NCBI RefSeq assembly: GCF_000377345.1
Contig: NZ_KB898047.1
Span: 19,715 to 83,714 of the forward strand
DNA from: Thioalkalivibrio sp. ALJ16
GTDB lineage: Bacteria > Pseudomonadota > Gammaproteobacteria > Ectothiorhodospirales > Ectothiorhodospiraceae
Reading direction: 5' to 3'
Length of the DNA stretch: 64,000 nt
Positions 28,936 through 36,444 of this stretch are shown here, piece by piece. The translations under genes and the position numbers were made by a program. The notes under the pieces are model-generated. The model did no database searches and had not been told where the DNA came from. It worked only from the letters and a program-made list of their open reading frames with translations. Every line of letters starts with the position of its first letter. Position 1 is the first letter of the stretch.

Positions 28936-29823
28936 ATGAAACGTATTGCGCTGTTTCTGGCGACCAACTTCGCCATCATTATCGTCCTCAGCATCACCCT
29001 GCGCCTGCTGGGAGTGGAGCGCATCCTTGACGAGGAGGGGGTCAACCTCAACCTGAATGCGCTGCTGATATTTGCCGCGGTATTCGGCTTTGGCGGTTCC
29101 TTCATCTCGCTGGCCATCTCCAAGTGGATGGCGAAGAAGACGATGAAGGTCCACGTGATCGACAAGCCGCGCAATGCCACCGAGCAGTGGTTGCTGGAGA
29201 CTGTTCAGCGCCAGGCCCGCGAGGCCGGGATTGGCATGCCGGAGGTGGGCATCTATGACTCGCCGGACCCGAACGCCTTTGCCACTGGCATGAGCAAGAA
29301 CAATGCGCTGGTCGCGGTCAGTACCGGGCTGATGCAGAACATGGGGCAGGGCGAGGTCGAGGCCGTGCTGGGCCACGAGGTCGGGCACGTGGCCAACGGC
29401 GACATGGTCACGCTGGCCCTGATCCAGGGGGTGGTGAACACCTTCGTGATCTTCCTGGCCCGCGTGGCTGGCCACTTCGTCGACCGCGTGGTGTTCAAGA
29501 ACGAGTCCGGTCATGGCCCGGCGTTCTGGATCACGACCATCGTCACTGAGATCATCCTGGCGATCCTGGCCTCGATCATCGTGATGTGGTTCTCGCGCCA
29601 GCGCGAGTTCCGCGCCGACGAGGCAGGGGCGAAACTGGCCGGGCGCGAAAAGATGATCGGTGCGCTGGAGTCGCTGGCGCGCGCTTCGGGGCGCCAGGTG
29701 GACATGCCCGATCAGATGGCGGCCTTCGGCATCCGCGGGGGCATGGCCCAGGGGCTGAAGAAGCTGTTCATGAGCCACCCGCCGATCGAGCAGCGCATCG
29801 CGTCGTTGCGCGCCAATGGCTGA
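28936..29823 (+). CDS. htpX: Membrane zinc metalloprotease HtpX
   Basis: A 295-residue inner-membrane M48 protease for quality control of membrane proteins. Seen: two N-terminal helices (residues about 5-25 and 38-60), the catalytic HEVGH motif (147-151), two further hydrophobic segments (about 160-180 and 195-220), and the third zinc ligand region REFRADEAG. The C-terminal end [16 protein letters not shown] is the family signature. AGGAAGG lies 6 bases before the ATG. A terminator follows. Confidence 0.97.
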   Translation: MKRIALFLATNFAIIIVLSITLRLLGVERILDEEGVNLNLNALLIFAAVFGFGGSFISLAISKWMAKKTMKVHVIDKPRNATEQWLLETVQRQAREAGIGMPEVGIYDSPDPNAFATGMSKNNALVAVSTGLMQNMGQGEVEAVLGHEVGHVANGDMVTLALIQGVVNTFVIFLARVAGHFVDRVVFKNESGHGPAFWITTIVTEIILAILASIIVMWFSRQREFRADEAGAKLAGREKMIGALESLARASGRQVDMPDQMAAFGIRGGMAQGLKKLFMSHPPIEQRIASLRANG

Positions 29824-29865
29824 TCGTATCGGCTGATTCGTAACGGCGAGTCAGGCAGGAGAATA

Positions 29866-29890
29866 AAAGGCCGCCCTCAGGGCGGCCTTT
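29866..29890 (+). terminator. Rho-independent terminator after htpX
   Basis: Perfect 11-bp stem AAAGGCCGCCC / GGGCGGCCTTT with a TCA loop. It lies between convergent genes; the A-run on the left and T-run on the right would let it work in both directions. Confidence 0.85.
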
Positions 29891-29952
29891 ATCGTTTTGC
29901 AGCGGCGTGCATCGCAGAAAGCGGTCAGCATCGCGACACGCAACGGGACTCT

Positions 29953-30633
29953 CTAATAGAAGCGACCGCGTCCGGCCGGACCGCCGAGGGCGAGGGCCGC
30001 ATCCCCGACAAACGGGTTGCAGCGGCGCTCCTCCCCGAAGGTCGATTCCGGCCCGTGGCCGGGGACGAAGCGCGTGTCGTCCCCCAGCGGCCAGAGTTTG
30101 CCCGTGATGGACTCGAGCAGCTCACGGCCATTGCCGCGGGGGAAATCGCTGCGGCCGATGGCGCCATGAAAGAGGACATCGCCGACCAGGGCCAGACGGC
30201 TTTCGGGGTCGTGGAATACCACATGGCCCGGGGTATGGCCCGGGCAGTGCAGCACCTGCAGGGTGACCTCGCCGAGTGCGATGCGGTCACCATCCTCCAG
30301 CCACTGGTCGGGCGTCAGGGGCGCGATCTCGGAAACCCCGAAGACCCGCGCCTGGTCCGGCAGCTGGTCCAGCCAGAAGGCGTCGTCGCGATGGGGCCCG
30401 ATCACTGGCAGGCCCGCATCTCGGGCCAGTTCGGCGGAGGCGCCGACGTGGTCCAGGTGGCCGTGGGTCAGCAGGATTTTTTCCAGGCGCACGCCGTGGT
30501 CCCGGGCGATCTGTGCCAGGTCCGCGGCATCCGCACCGGGGTCGACCCACGCGCCGGTCCCGGTGACGTCGCACCAGATCAGGGTGGCGTTCTGTGCCAG
30601 GGGGGTGACGGGGTGGCTGAGGTGGCGAAGCAT
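29953..30633 (-). CDS. MBL-fold hydrolase, glyoxalase II-like
   Basis: A 226-residue metallo-beta-lactamase-fold enzyme. Seen: metal motif [10 protein letters not shown] (His57, His59, Asp61, His62), [12 protein letters not shown] with the next His ligand, [14 protein letters not shown], and final [13 protein letters not shown]. These match the YcbL-type short glyoxalase II group, which hydrolyses S-lactoylglutathione, but related thioesterases cannot be excluded. The C-terminal NPF motif is as in that group. It starts divergently from the two-component region. Confidence 0.88.
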   Translation of the reverse strand: MLRHLSHPVTPLAQNATLIWCDVTGTGAWVDPGADAADLAQIARDHGVRLEKILLTHGHLDHVGASAELARDAGLPVIGPHRDDAFWLDQLPDQARVFGVSEIAPLTPDQWLEDGDRIALGEVTLQVLHCPGHTPGHVVFHDPESRLALVGDVLFHGAIGRSDFPRGNGRELLESITGKLWPLGDDTRFVPGHGPESTFGEERRCNPFVGDAALALGGPAGRGRFY

Positions 30634-30797
30634 GGCGGCGGATCCGTGAATGAATTCGAGTTTTCGGGGCGGCCCGAACGATCGTGTCGGGACCGGGGAA
30701 TAGATTGGTTGCAGGCGCGTCTATTCGGGTATGTAGGTCTTCAAGGGTACGTGATATGACGGAACGGTGAACTTGTGACCCCCTGCGCATTCACCGG

Positions 30798-30827
30798 TTG
30801 ACAAGAACATCGTCATATTAGAAGATT
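30798..30827 (+). promoter_or_regulatory. Candidate promoter of the small RNA
   Basis: A perfect sigma-70 -35 box TTGACA is at 30798-30803. At 17-18 bases spacing the -10 region reads GAAGATT, only about half matching TATAAT. The surrounding 50 bases are strikingly AT-rich for this genome. An activator may be needed. Confidence 0.4.
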
Positions 30828-30832
30828 TGCAT

Positions 30833-30927
30833 ACGCTAATTGCTGTCCCCCCTGTCAGTAATTAGTGGACTCCTCCATCCTCCTTTGGTGGTTTTCTTGG
30901 CGCGGGCCTCGTCCCGCGCTTTTTTTT
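30833..30927 (+). ncRNA. Candidate small RNA with C-rich loops
   Basis: About 95 nucleotides upstream of a kinase gene, ending in a strong terminator that no gene explains. Predicted structure by eye: hairpin 1 with stem TAATTGCTG / CAGTAATTA (30837-30845, 30856-30864; one G-U pair) and a loop holding six C; a single-stranded CTCCTCC (30870-30876); hairpin 2 CCATC / GGTGG with loop CTCCTTT (30880-30886), complementary to the Shine-Dalgarno AAAGGAG; and the terminator hairpin. No start codon with a ribosome-binding site lies inside. Unpaired C-rich motifs are a feature of several trans-acting small RNAs that block ribosome-binding sites. Ends are approximate. Confidence 0.5.
30899..30927 (+). 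terminator. Strong orphan Rho-independent terminator
   Basis: Stem GCGCGGG (30900-30906) pairs with CCCGCGC (30913-30919), followed by eight T. The gene to its left runs the other way and the gene to its right begins 113 bases later, so it must end a transcript that starts within the gap. Confidence 0.85.
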
Positions 30928-31040
30928 GCCTGTAATTCGCCTCCCGGCGCCGGGCATGTCTACCATGGACCCTGCCCGGGCCGCTGTGCCCGGTGGCACG
31001 CGTATCCATTCATCCCTGTTTCCCTAGCCGATAGCCTTCC

Positions 31041-32537
31041 ATGACCCGACGCCTGAACAGTCTGCGTACCGCGGTGTTGTCCTTCGTGCTGCTGCCACTG
31101 TTGCTGCTGATGGCCGCCGTGGTGGCACTCGGACTGCATGAATTCCAGACGCAGATGGAGAATCGCATGCAGGAAGACATCGAGCTGGTCGCACGTTCGA
31201 TTCGCCTGCCGGTGGCCAGCGGGATGCTGCAGGACGATGCCGCGGCGGTGCAACAGTCTCTGGATTCGCTGTTCCAGATCGAGGAGGTATTCGGGGTCTA
31301 TGTCTACGATGCCGAAGGGCGCATGGTGGCGGCCAGTGGCCCACCAAGTCCGACCCTGCAGCGACGCGGGGAGGCGCGGGTCATCAGCGAGACCGGGAGT
31401 CTCGGGGCCTTCGGCGAGCACCGGGGCCGCGAGACCTTCTCCTTTTTCCTGCCGCTGTCCGATCCCGCCGGCCGTATCGTGGGGCTGCTGCAGGTCACCC
31501 GCGACGTCACCCCGTTCCGTGCCTATGTGACCCAGTTGCAGGGCCAGGGGCTGCTGTTGCTGCTGGCGGTGGCCGGCCTGTTCCTGGTGGTGGTCCTGTT
31601 CGGCTATCACCGCGCGGTGGGCCGGCACGTCTCGCGTCTGATGGCCGCCATGGGCGCGATCGGGGATGGCCAGCGCGGCCTGCGCGCGCCCGAGGACGGG
31701 CCGGCCGAGTTGCGCGGGCTGGCGGTGTCGATGAACCGCATGATGGAGCGGCGCGAGGCCTCGGAGGCCGAGCTCGAGGTGCAGCGCCGTGAACAGGTGC
31801 GTCTGGAGGAGAAGCTGCGGCATTCGGAGAAGCTGGCGGCCATCGGCCAGCTCGCCGCCGGGGTGGCGCACGAGCTGGGGACGCCCCTGGGGATTATCGC
31901 GGGGCGTGTGCAGCGCGCGATCCGGCACCTGCCGGACGGGGACCCGGCACGCAAGGAGATGCAGGCCCTGAAGACCGAACTGGAGCGGGTGGAGGTCATC
32001 GTGCGCCAGTTGCTGGACTTCGCCCGGCGCAACCCGCTGCAGCAGCGATCACTGGAGTTGGGGACGCTGGTGGCGGATCTGATCGAACGCGTGCATTCCC
32101 GCCATTCCGAACGGGCGGTGGAGTTTTACGTGCAGGGCGAACCGCTGACCCTGGTGGCCGATCCGCTGCGTCTGGGACAAGCCCTGGAGAATCTGCTGGA
32201 GAACGCGTCCCAGGCGGCCGCGAGCATGGTGCAGGTGAGCTGGCGGGCGGTTCCGGAGGGTGTCGAACTGGTGGTGGCGGACGATGGACCCGAGGCCGGG
32301 CGCGGGATCGGAGACGAGCAGGCCGCGCGCCTGTTCGAGCCGTTCTACACCACCAAGCCGACCGGCCAGGGGACCGGGCTCGGCCTCGCGGTGGTGCAGG
32401 TGGCCCTGGAGGACCACGGGGGGCGTGTGGTGCTGGATCGTAGTGTCCCGGGTGCGACGCGGTTTGTCGTGACCCTGCCGACGGACCCCGGGGATCTCCG
32501 GGGCGCCGGCGGTGATGGCGAGGAGGTGCCCCGATGA
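31041..32537 (+). CDS. Sensor histidine kinase
   Basis: A 498-residue inner-membrane kinase of a two-component system. Seen: membrane helix 1 (about residues 10-32), a periplasmic sensor of about 135 residues, helix 2 (about 172-195), a HAMP-like linker with ELRGLAVSMNRMMERRE, phosphoacceptor His277 in AAGVAHELGTPLGIIAG, N-box ENLLENASQA, and ATP lid motifs FYTTKPTGQGTGLGLAVV. HELGTPL is typical of kinases paired with NtrC-type regulators. Its stop overlaps the regulator start (ATGA), so the two are translated together. The signal is unknown; the sensor resembles double-Cache-like folds only weakly. Confidence 0.93.
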   Translation: MTRRLNSLRTAVLSFVLLPLLLLMAAVVALGLHEFQTQMENRMQEDIELVARSIRLPVASGMLQDDAAAVQQSLDSLFQIEEVFGVYVYDAEGRMVAASGPPSPTLQRRGEARVISETGSLGAFGEHRGRETFSFFLPLSDPAGRIVGLLQVTRDVTPFRAYVTQLQGQGLLLLLAVAGLFLVVVLFGYHRAVGRHVSRLMAAMGAIGDGQRGLRAPEDGPAELRGLAVSMNRMMERREASEAELEVQRREQVRLEEKLRHSEKLAAIGQLAAGVAHELGTPLGIIAGRVQRAIRHLPDGDPARKEMQALKTELERVEVIVRQLLDFARRNPLQQRSLELGTLVADLIERVHSRHSERAVEFYVQGEPLTLVADPLRLGQALENLLENASQAAASMVQVSWRAVPEGVELVVADDGPEAGRGIGDEQAARLFEPFYTTKPTGQGTGLGLAVVQVALEDHGGRVVLDRSVPGATRFVVTLPTDPGDLRGAGGDGEEVPR

Positions 32538-33946
32538 GCGGCAACACGCAGACCCGGGAGACGGTCCTGGTCGTGGAAGACGATCGCGGCCACCGCGAGC
32601 TGCTGGCGGAGGAGCTGGGCGAGGCGGGATATGCCGTGACCGCGGTGGCCAGCGCGGAGGATGCCGAACAGGTGCTGGCGCAGCATGCCTTCAGCCTGGT
32701 CGTGAGCGATCTGCGCCTGCCGGGTGCGGACGGCTTTCAGGTGCTGGAAGCGACACGGGCGCAGGCTCCGGCACCCGGGTTCATCATGTTGACCGGTTTC
32801 GGGACCATCGATCAGGCGGTGACGGCGCTGAAGGCCGGGGCGGACGAGTTCCTGACCAAGCCCGTGGATCTGGATCACCTGCGCCTGGCGGCCGATCGCG
32901 TCACCGAGGCCCGCCAGCTGAAGGCCGAGGTCCGTCGCTACCGGGAGGTCCTCGCGCAGGGCGACGGCTTCCATGGCATGCAGGGTTCCAGTCCGGCCAT
33001 GCTGCGGCTGTTCGACCTGATTCGGCGTATCGCGGTGGCCGACGGCAGCGTGCTCATTACCGGCGAATCGGGCACCGGCAAGGAACTGGTGGCCCGCGCG
33101 CTGCACGCGGAGAGTCCGCGCGCCGAGGGCCCCTTCGTGGCGATCAACTGCGCGGGCATCCCCGAGGCGCTGCTGGAGTCGGAACTCCTGGGGCATGTGG
33201 CCGGTGCGTTCAGTGGAGCTCGGGGCGCGCGCCGCGGTCTGTTTACCGAGGCGGACGGTGGCACCCTGTTCCTGGACGAGATCGCGGAGATGCCCACGGC
33301 GATGCAGAGCAAGCTGCTGCGGCTGTTGCAGGATGGCCGCGTGCGGCCGGTGGGGTCCAACGAGGAGATCGCCACCAATGTGCGCATTGTGGCGGCCACG
33401 CATCAGGACCTGCAGACGCATATCGCCGAAGGGCGTTTCCGCGAGGACCTGTATTACCGCCTGGAAACCTTCCGGATCGAGATCCCGCCGCTGCGCGAGC
33501 GTGGCGAGGATGTCGAGCGCCTGGCGCTGCAGTTCCTGCGCGAACAGAGCCTGGCCCGGGGTCTTCCGGAGCGCCGCCTGAGCCCGGAGGCGCTGCGCGC
33601 CCTGCTGCGCTACCCCTTCCCCGGCAATGTGCGCGAACTGGCAAGTCTGATGGAACGCGCGGCCACGCTGGCGGCGGGCGAGGTGATCGAGCCCCGCGAC
33701 CTGCCTGAGCGGGTCTTCGAGCAGGCCGGCAACGCTCCTGCCGCCACCGGGGCGGCGGACACCGCGGATGCCCCGGTGCCGGGCGTGGCGGACGACAGCC
33801 AGTGGCCCACCCTGGAGGAGCGCGAACGCGAGTACATCCAGCGGGTTCTGGAGCACGTGGGTGGCAACAAGCAGCGGGCGGCACGGATCCTCGGGATCGG
33901 CCGCAAAACGCTGTATCGCAAGCTCGGGGAAACCGACCCGACGTGA
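32534..33946 (+). CDS. Sigma-54-dependent response regulator (NtrC family)
   Basis: A 470-residue activator. Seen: receiver domain with acidic pocket VEDD and phosphoacceptor Asp59 (SDLRLPG), Lys109 in LTKP; AAA+ domain with Walker A GESGTGKE (177-184), the sigma-54 contact loop GAFSGA (224-229) and GTLFLDEIAEMP; and a Fis-type helix-turn-helix at the C-terminus (NKQRAARILGIGRKTLYRKL). The loop has Ser in place of the usual Thr of GAFTGA, a rare natural variant; it should still allow contact but may weaken it. A sigma-54-type promoter with upstream inverted sites lies 135 bases after its stop. Confidence 0.95.
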   Translation: MSGNTQTRETVLVVEDDRGHRELLAEELGEAGYAVTAVASAEDAEQVLAQHAFSLVVSDLRLPGADGFQVLEATRAQAPAPGFIMLTGFGTIDQAVTALKAGADEFLTKPVDLDHLRLAADRVTEARQLKAEVRRYREVLAQGDGFHGMQGSSPAMLRLFDLIRRIAVADGSVLITGESGTGKELVARALHAESPRAEGPFVAINCAGIPEALLESELLGHVAGAFSGARGARRGLFTEADGGTLFLDEIAEMPTAMQSKLLRLLQDGRVRPVGSNEEIATNVRIVAATHQDLQTHIAEGRFREDLYYRLETFRIEIPPLRERGEDVERLALQFLREQSLARGLPERRLSPEALRALLRYPFPGNVRELASLMERAATLAAGEVIEPRDLPERVFEQAGNAPAATGAADTADAPVPGVADDSQWPTLEEREREYIQRVLEHVGGNKQRAARILGIGRKTLYRKLGETDPT

Positions 33947-33951
33947 CACCC

Positions 33952-33987
33952 TGACCCGGGTCAGCCCGACTCATGTGTCGTTATGAC
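33952..33987 (+). promoter_or_regulatory. Candidate enhancer sites for the NtrC-type regulator
   Basis: TGACCCGGGTCA (33952-33963) is a perfect 12-base palindrome, and GTCGTTATGAC (33977-33987) is an imperfect one. A related GTCGT-N5-GAC occurs at 34047-34059. They lie about 20-130 bases upstream of the -24 box, the normal range for activator sites. Binding is inferred only from symmetry and position. Confidence 0.35.
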
Positions 33988-34080
33988 CCGCTTGTGATTG
34001 CCCGGCCTGGCCCTGGCGCTGCGGGCCGTGCATTACTTAAGATCATGTCGTAAAAAGACTTTTCGTTTTTTTTCGCGTTT

Positions 34081-34097
34081 TTGGCACGATGCCTGCT
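34081..34097 (+). promoter_or_regulatory. Candidate sigma-54 (-24/-12) promoter
   Basis: TTGGCACGATGCCTGCT matches the consensus TTGGCACG-N4-TTGCW at all but one base; GG (34083-34084) and GC (34095-34096) are separated by exactly 10 bases, as sigma-54 requires. The start of transcription would be near 34108, giving an untranslated leader of about 135 bases before the DUF4168 gene. Confidence 0.65.
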
Positions 34098-34242
34098 CCT
34101 TCCCTGGGCAGCAATCGAGGTCGCCGATCCTGAACAGCGGATCGGAACCTCCACACACGGTTGCGAAGAAAACGGGCCGAACGATGGCGGGACGCGATCC
34201 CGGTCCGATTCGGAACGAACCTCAAAGGAACCAAGGAGCACA

Positions 34243-34758
34243 ATGATGAATATGCGCAAGACGATCCTCGCGATGGCCCTGACCTCCCTGTTCGCCGTTG
34301 GTGGCGCGGCCTCGGCCCAGTACGGCGGTGCCGAAGGCGGCGCTGGCGGCGGCGACATGGGCGGTGCCCAGGGCGGTCAGCCGCCGGCTCAGGAAGGCGG
34401 TGGTGCCGGTGCCCAGGGTGGCCAGCCCCCGCAGGGTGAAGCCGGCGGTGGCGCGGCCCAGGGTGGCGCCCCGATGCAGGAAGCCCCCGAGGTTGACCTG
34501 ACCGAAGAAGACATCGACACCTTCGTGTCCGCCTTCGTCGCCGTGCAGGAAGTGCGCGAAGACTTCGCCGACCGCCTGCAGAATGCCGAGGACGAGACCG
34601 AGGCCCAGTCCATGCAGCAGGAAGCGCAGGACGAAATGGTCAGCGCGGTCGAAGATGCGGGCATGAGCGTCGAGGAATACAACGAAGTCGCCATGGCCCT
34701 GCAGAACGATCCCGAGCTGATGCAGGAAGTGCAGGAGCGCGCCGAAGCCCAGCTGTAA
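34243..34758 (+). CDS. Secreted DUF4168 protein with Gly/Gln-rich segment
   Basis: A 171-residue exported protein. Start at 34243 has AAGGAG 4 bases upstream (a second ATG follows immediately). Seen: signal peptide with hydrophobic core and cleavage after ASA near residue 25; a low-complexity Gly/Gln/Ala/Pro segment (about 26-85) with repeats like [13 protein letters not shown]; then an acidic helical DUF4168 domain (about 87-171, [19 protein letters not shown], ending [16 protein letters not shown]). The family has no established role. Its promoter looks sigma-54 dependent and it follows a sigma-54 activator gene, so it is the probable target of that system. A terminator follows. Confidence 0.85.
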   Translation: MMNMRKTILAMALTSLFAVGGAASAQYGGAEGGAGGGDMGGAQGGQPPAQEGGGAGAQGGQPPQGEAGGGAAQGGAPMQEAPEVDLTEEDIDTFVSAFVAVQEVREDFADRLQNAEDETEAQSMQQEAQDEMVSAVEDAGMSVEEYNEVAMALQNDPELMQEVQERAEAQL

Positions 34759-34801
34759 GTGGGGCATGCCGCGACCCCGGGCCGGGTGCCCGGGGGCTGC
34801 A

Positions 34802-34832
34802 GGGGGCGTCCTTCGGGGCGTCCCCTTTATTA
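34802..34832 (+). terminator. Rho-independent terminator of the DUF4168 gene
   Basis: Stem GGGGGCGTCC / GGGCGTCCCC closed by a TTCG tetraloop (two G-U pairs), followed by TTTATTA. It isolates the gene from the ribosomal operon. Confidence 0.75.
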
Positions 34833-35011
34833 TGTGTGCGGGCGCGGCCATCTCGACACCGCGCAAAGCCATCCGCGTCCCCTCGGGACGGACTGGACTG
34901 TGGAGGCTGTACCGGGCCCGTGATTGCCTCTCTGCGCGCCGGCGTGGCGCCTCGCGCCCCCGCCTGGGTCTGCGTCCGTCCCGCCTCGGGTGGAATTCCT
35001 TTCCGCCTCGC

Positions 35012-35040
35012 TTGAATCGGCTGTCGGGAAGCGTTATTCT
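35012..35040 (+). promoter_or_regulatory. Promoter of rplM-rpsI
   Basis: TTGAAT (35012-35017), a 17-base spacer, and TATTCT (35035-35040) form a good sigma-70 promoter 44 bases before the rplM start. The leader would be about 37 nucleotides. Confidence 0.6.
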
Positions 35041-35083
35041 TGCGCGCTTTCTGAATCGCCCCGACCTCGGAGCATCGAACATC

Positions 35084-35512
35084 ATGAGCACCATCAGCGC
35101 CAAGCCGGCCGAAGTCGAACGCGACTGGTTTCTCGTCGACGCCGACGGCAAGACCCTCGGCCGACTCGCCACGGAGATCGCACGCCGTCTGCGCGGGAAG
35201 CACAAGCCCGTGTACACGCCGCATGTCGACACCGGCGACTACATCGTCGTGATCAACGCGGAGAAGATCCGCGTCTCCGGCAACAAGGCCATGGACAAGA
35301 AGTACTTCCACCACACCGGTTACCCGGGTGGCATCAAGGAAGCCAACTTCACCCAGATGATCGAGCGTCATCCGGAGAAGGTGCTGGAGCTTGCCGTCAA
35401 GGGCATGCTGCCGCGCAACCCGCTTGGCCGGGCCATGTTCAAGAAGCTCAAGGTCTACGCCGGCACCGAACATCGGCACACGGCCCAGCAGCCGCAGCCG
35501 CTCGAAGTCTGA
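35084..35512 (+). CDS. rplM: 50S ribosomal protein L13
   Basis: A 142-residue ribosomal protein that binds early to 23S rRNA. The ATG at 35084 gives the normal N-terminus; the frame is open upstream but that region holds the promoter. Seen: [38 protein letters not shown] and [19 protein letters not shown], all family signatures. Followed by rpsI after 31 bases, the universal pair. Confidence 0.98.
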   Translation: MSTISAKPAEVERDWFLVDADGKTLGRLATEIARRLRGKHKPVYTPHVDTGDYIVVINAEKIRVSGNKAMDKKYFHHTGYPGGIKEANFTQMIERHPEKVLELAVKGMLPRNPLGRAMFKKLKVYAGTEHRHTAQQPQPLEV

Positions 35513-35543
35513 GCCGCACGAAACAGCAAGGGAATCGATCCGA

Positions 35544-35936
35544 ATGGCTAGCAATCAGTATTACGGCACCGGCCGCCGCAAGACCGCCGCTGCGCGCGTC
35601 TTCCTGCGTCCCGGTACGGGCAACATCACGGTTAACGAGAAGCCGCTGGACGAGTTCTTCGGCCGTCAGACCTCGCGCATGGTGGTACGCCAGCCGCTGG
35701 AGGCGACCGAGTCGACCGAGAACTTCGACGTGATCGCAACCGTCAAGGGTGGTGGCGGCAACGGTCAGGCCGGCGCGATTCGTCTGGGTATTGCCCGCGC
35801 CCTGGTGCAGTACAACGAAGAGCTGCGCTCGCCGCTGCGTCGTGGTGGTCACCTGACCCGTGACGCCCGCGAGGTGGAGCGGAAGAAGATCGGCCTGCGC
35901 AAGGCCCGTCGTGCAACCCAGTACTCGAAGCGTTAA
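35544..35936 (+). CDS. rpsI: 30S ribosomal protein S9
   Basis: A 130-residue ribosomal protein whose C-terminal tail reaches the decoding site. Seen: [19 protein letters not shown] at the start, [19 protein letters not shown] in the middle, and the invariant basic tail [17 protein letters not shown] precedes the ATG. The stop codon is part of a TAAAAT box that may start the downstream tRNA. Confidence 0.98.
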   Translation: MASNQYYGTGRRKTAAARVFLRPGTGNITVNEKPLDEFFGRQTSRMVVRQPLEATESTENFDVIATVKGGGGNGQAGAIRLGIARALVQYNEELRSPLRRGGHLTRDAREVERKKIGLRKARRATQYSKR

Positions 35937-35939
35937 AAT
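35911..35939 (+). promoter_or_regulatory. Candidate promoter of tRNA-Gln
   Basis: TAAAAT (35934-35939) overlaps the rpsI stop; GTGCAA (35911-35916) lies 17 bases upstream as a weak -35. Alternatively the tRNA is co-transcribed with rplM-rpsI, since no terminator lies between. Confidence 0.35.
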
Positions 35940-35979
35940 CCGCCTCGAGTTTCTGCGGGACGCACGCGATCCGGTTTAC

Positions 35980-36053
35980 TGGGGGATCGTCTAGCGGTAG
36001 GACTGCGGACTCTGACTCCGCCAACCCAGGTTCGAATCCTGGTCCCCCAGCCA
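35980..36053 (+). tRNA. tRNA-Gln (anticodon CTG)
   Basis: A 74-base cloverleaf. Acceptor TGGGGGA (35980-35986) pairs with TCCCCCA (36043-36049); discriminator G and encoded CCA follow. Anticodon stem GCGGA / TCCGC holds loop CTCTGAC, anticodon CTG, reading CAG. T arm CCAGG-TTCGAAT-CCTGG is perfect. The identity fits the U1 and G73 pattern of glutamine tRNAs. Confidence 0.97.
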
Positions 36054-36094
36054 TCCATAGAGAAGGGCCCCCTCGCGGGGCCCTTTTCTATGGA
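36054..36094 (+). terminator. Terminator of the tRNA transcript
   Basis: An 18-base stem from TCCATAGAGAAGGGCCCC (36054-36071) to its complement at 36077-36094 with one G-U pair. The inner part AAGGGCCCC / GGGGCCCTT followed by TTC resembles a Rho-independent terminator. The same inner hairpin is repeated at 36286-36312. Confidence 0.7.
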
Positions 36095-36220
36095 TATTTG
36101 AGCGAGCCCAGGGTTCGAACCTGGAAGGTTCGGCGGAGCGCAGCGGAGCACTGCACGCGCGAAGCGTGTGCAGCCCGAAGGGTGAGGCGGCGCAGCCGCC
36201 GAATCATCCTGGTCCCCCAG
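36062..36220. repeat. tRNA-tail module, copy 1
   Basis: A 159-bp unit: the terminator hairpin, a perfect copy of a tRNA T arm (CCAGG-GTTCGAA-CCTGG, 36108-36124), a palindromic insert bounded by GGTTCGGCGG (36127-36136) and CCGCCGAATC (36196-36205) with inner hairpin CTGCACGCGC / GCGTGTGCAG, then TCCTGGTCCCCCAG, the tRNA-Gln 3' end. The next bases CCA (36221-36223) also match the tRNA. It repeats 224 bases on. Confidence 0.85.
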
Positions 36221-36221
36221 C

Positions 36222-36256
36222 CATGGCGGTGTGCCCCTCGACGGGGCTCACCGCCA
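36222..36256. other. Hairpin between the two tRNA-tail modules
   Basis: ATGGCGGTG (from 36222) pairs with CACCGCCAT, with inner GCCCC / GGGGC around TCGA. It follows the second tRNA tail just as the terminator hairpin follows the first, but lacks a T-run. Confidence 0.6.
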
Positions 36257-36285
36257 TTTGCTTCGGACTGGTCACTCCTTCAGGT

Positions 36286-36444
36286 GAAGGGCCCCCTCGC
36301 GGGGCCCTTTTCTATGGATATTTGAGCGAGCCCAGGGTTCGAACCCGGAAGGTTCGGCGGAGCGCAGCGGAGCACTGCACGCGCGAAGCGTGTGCAGCCC
36401 GAAGGGTGAGGCGGCGCAGCCGCCGAATCATCCTGGTCCCCCAG
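36286..36444. repeat. tRNA-tail module, copy 2
   Basis: Nearly identical to 36062-36220, exactly 224 bases later; the T-arm copy carries one change (CCCGG for CCTGG). It again ends in TCCTGGTCCCCCAG (36431-36444), but here the CCA is replaced by AGG. The remaining 235 bases up to 36679 hold no recognisable gene, only a TACACT box at 36540. Confidence 0.85.

Noticed and set aside
30817..30830. Sigma-54 promoter for the small RNA, because of a TTTGC box
   Set aside because: The position 12 bases upstream has AT instead of the required GG.
30899..30914. Sigma-54 box TTGGCGCG in the terminator
   Set aside because: GC is not at the needed spacing and the sequence is fully explained by the terminator stem.
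34047..34080. Rho-independent terminator after the response regulator
   Set aside because: The stem AAAAG-A-CTTTT is too weak and the T-run is interrupted; the sequence is better read as an AT-rich region upstream of the sigma-54 promoter.
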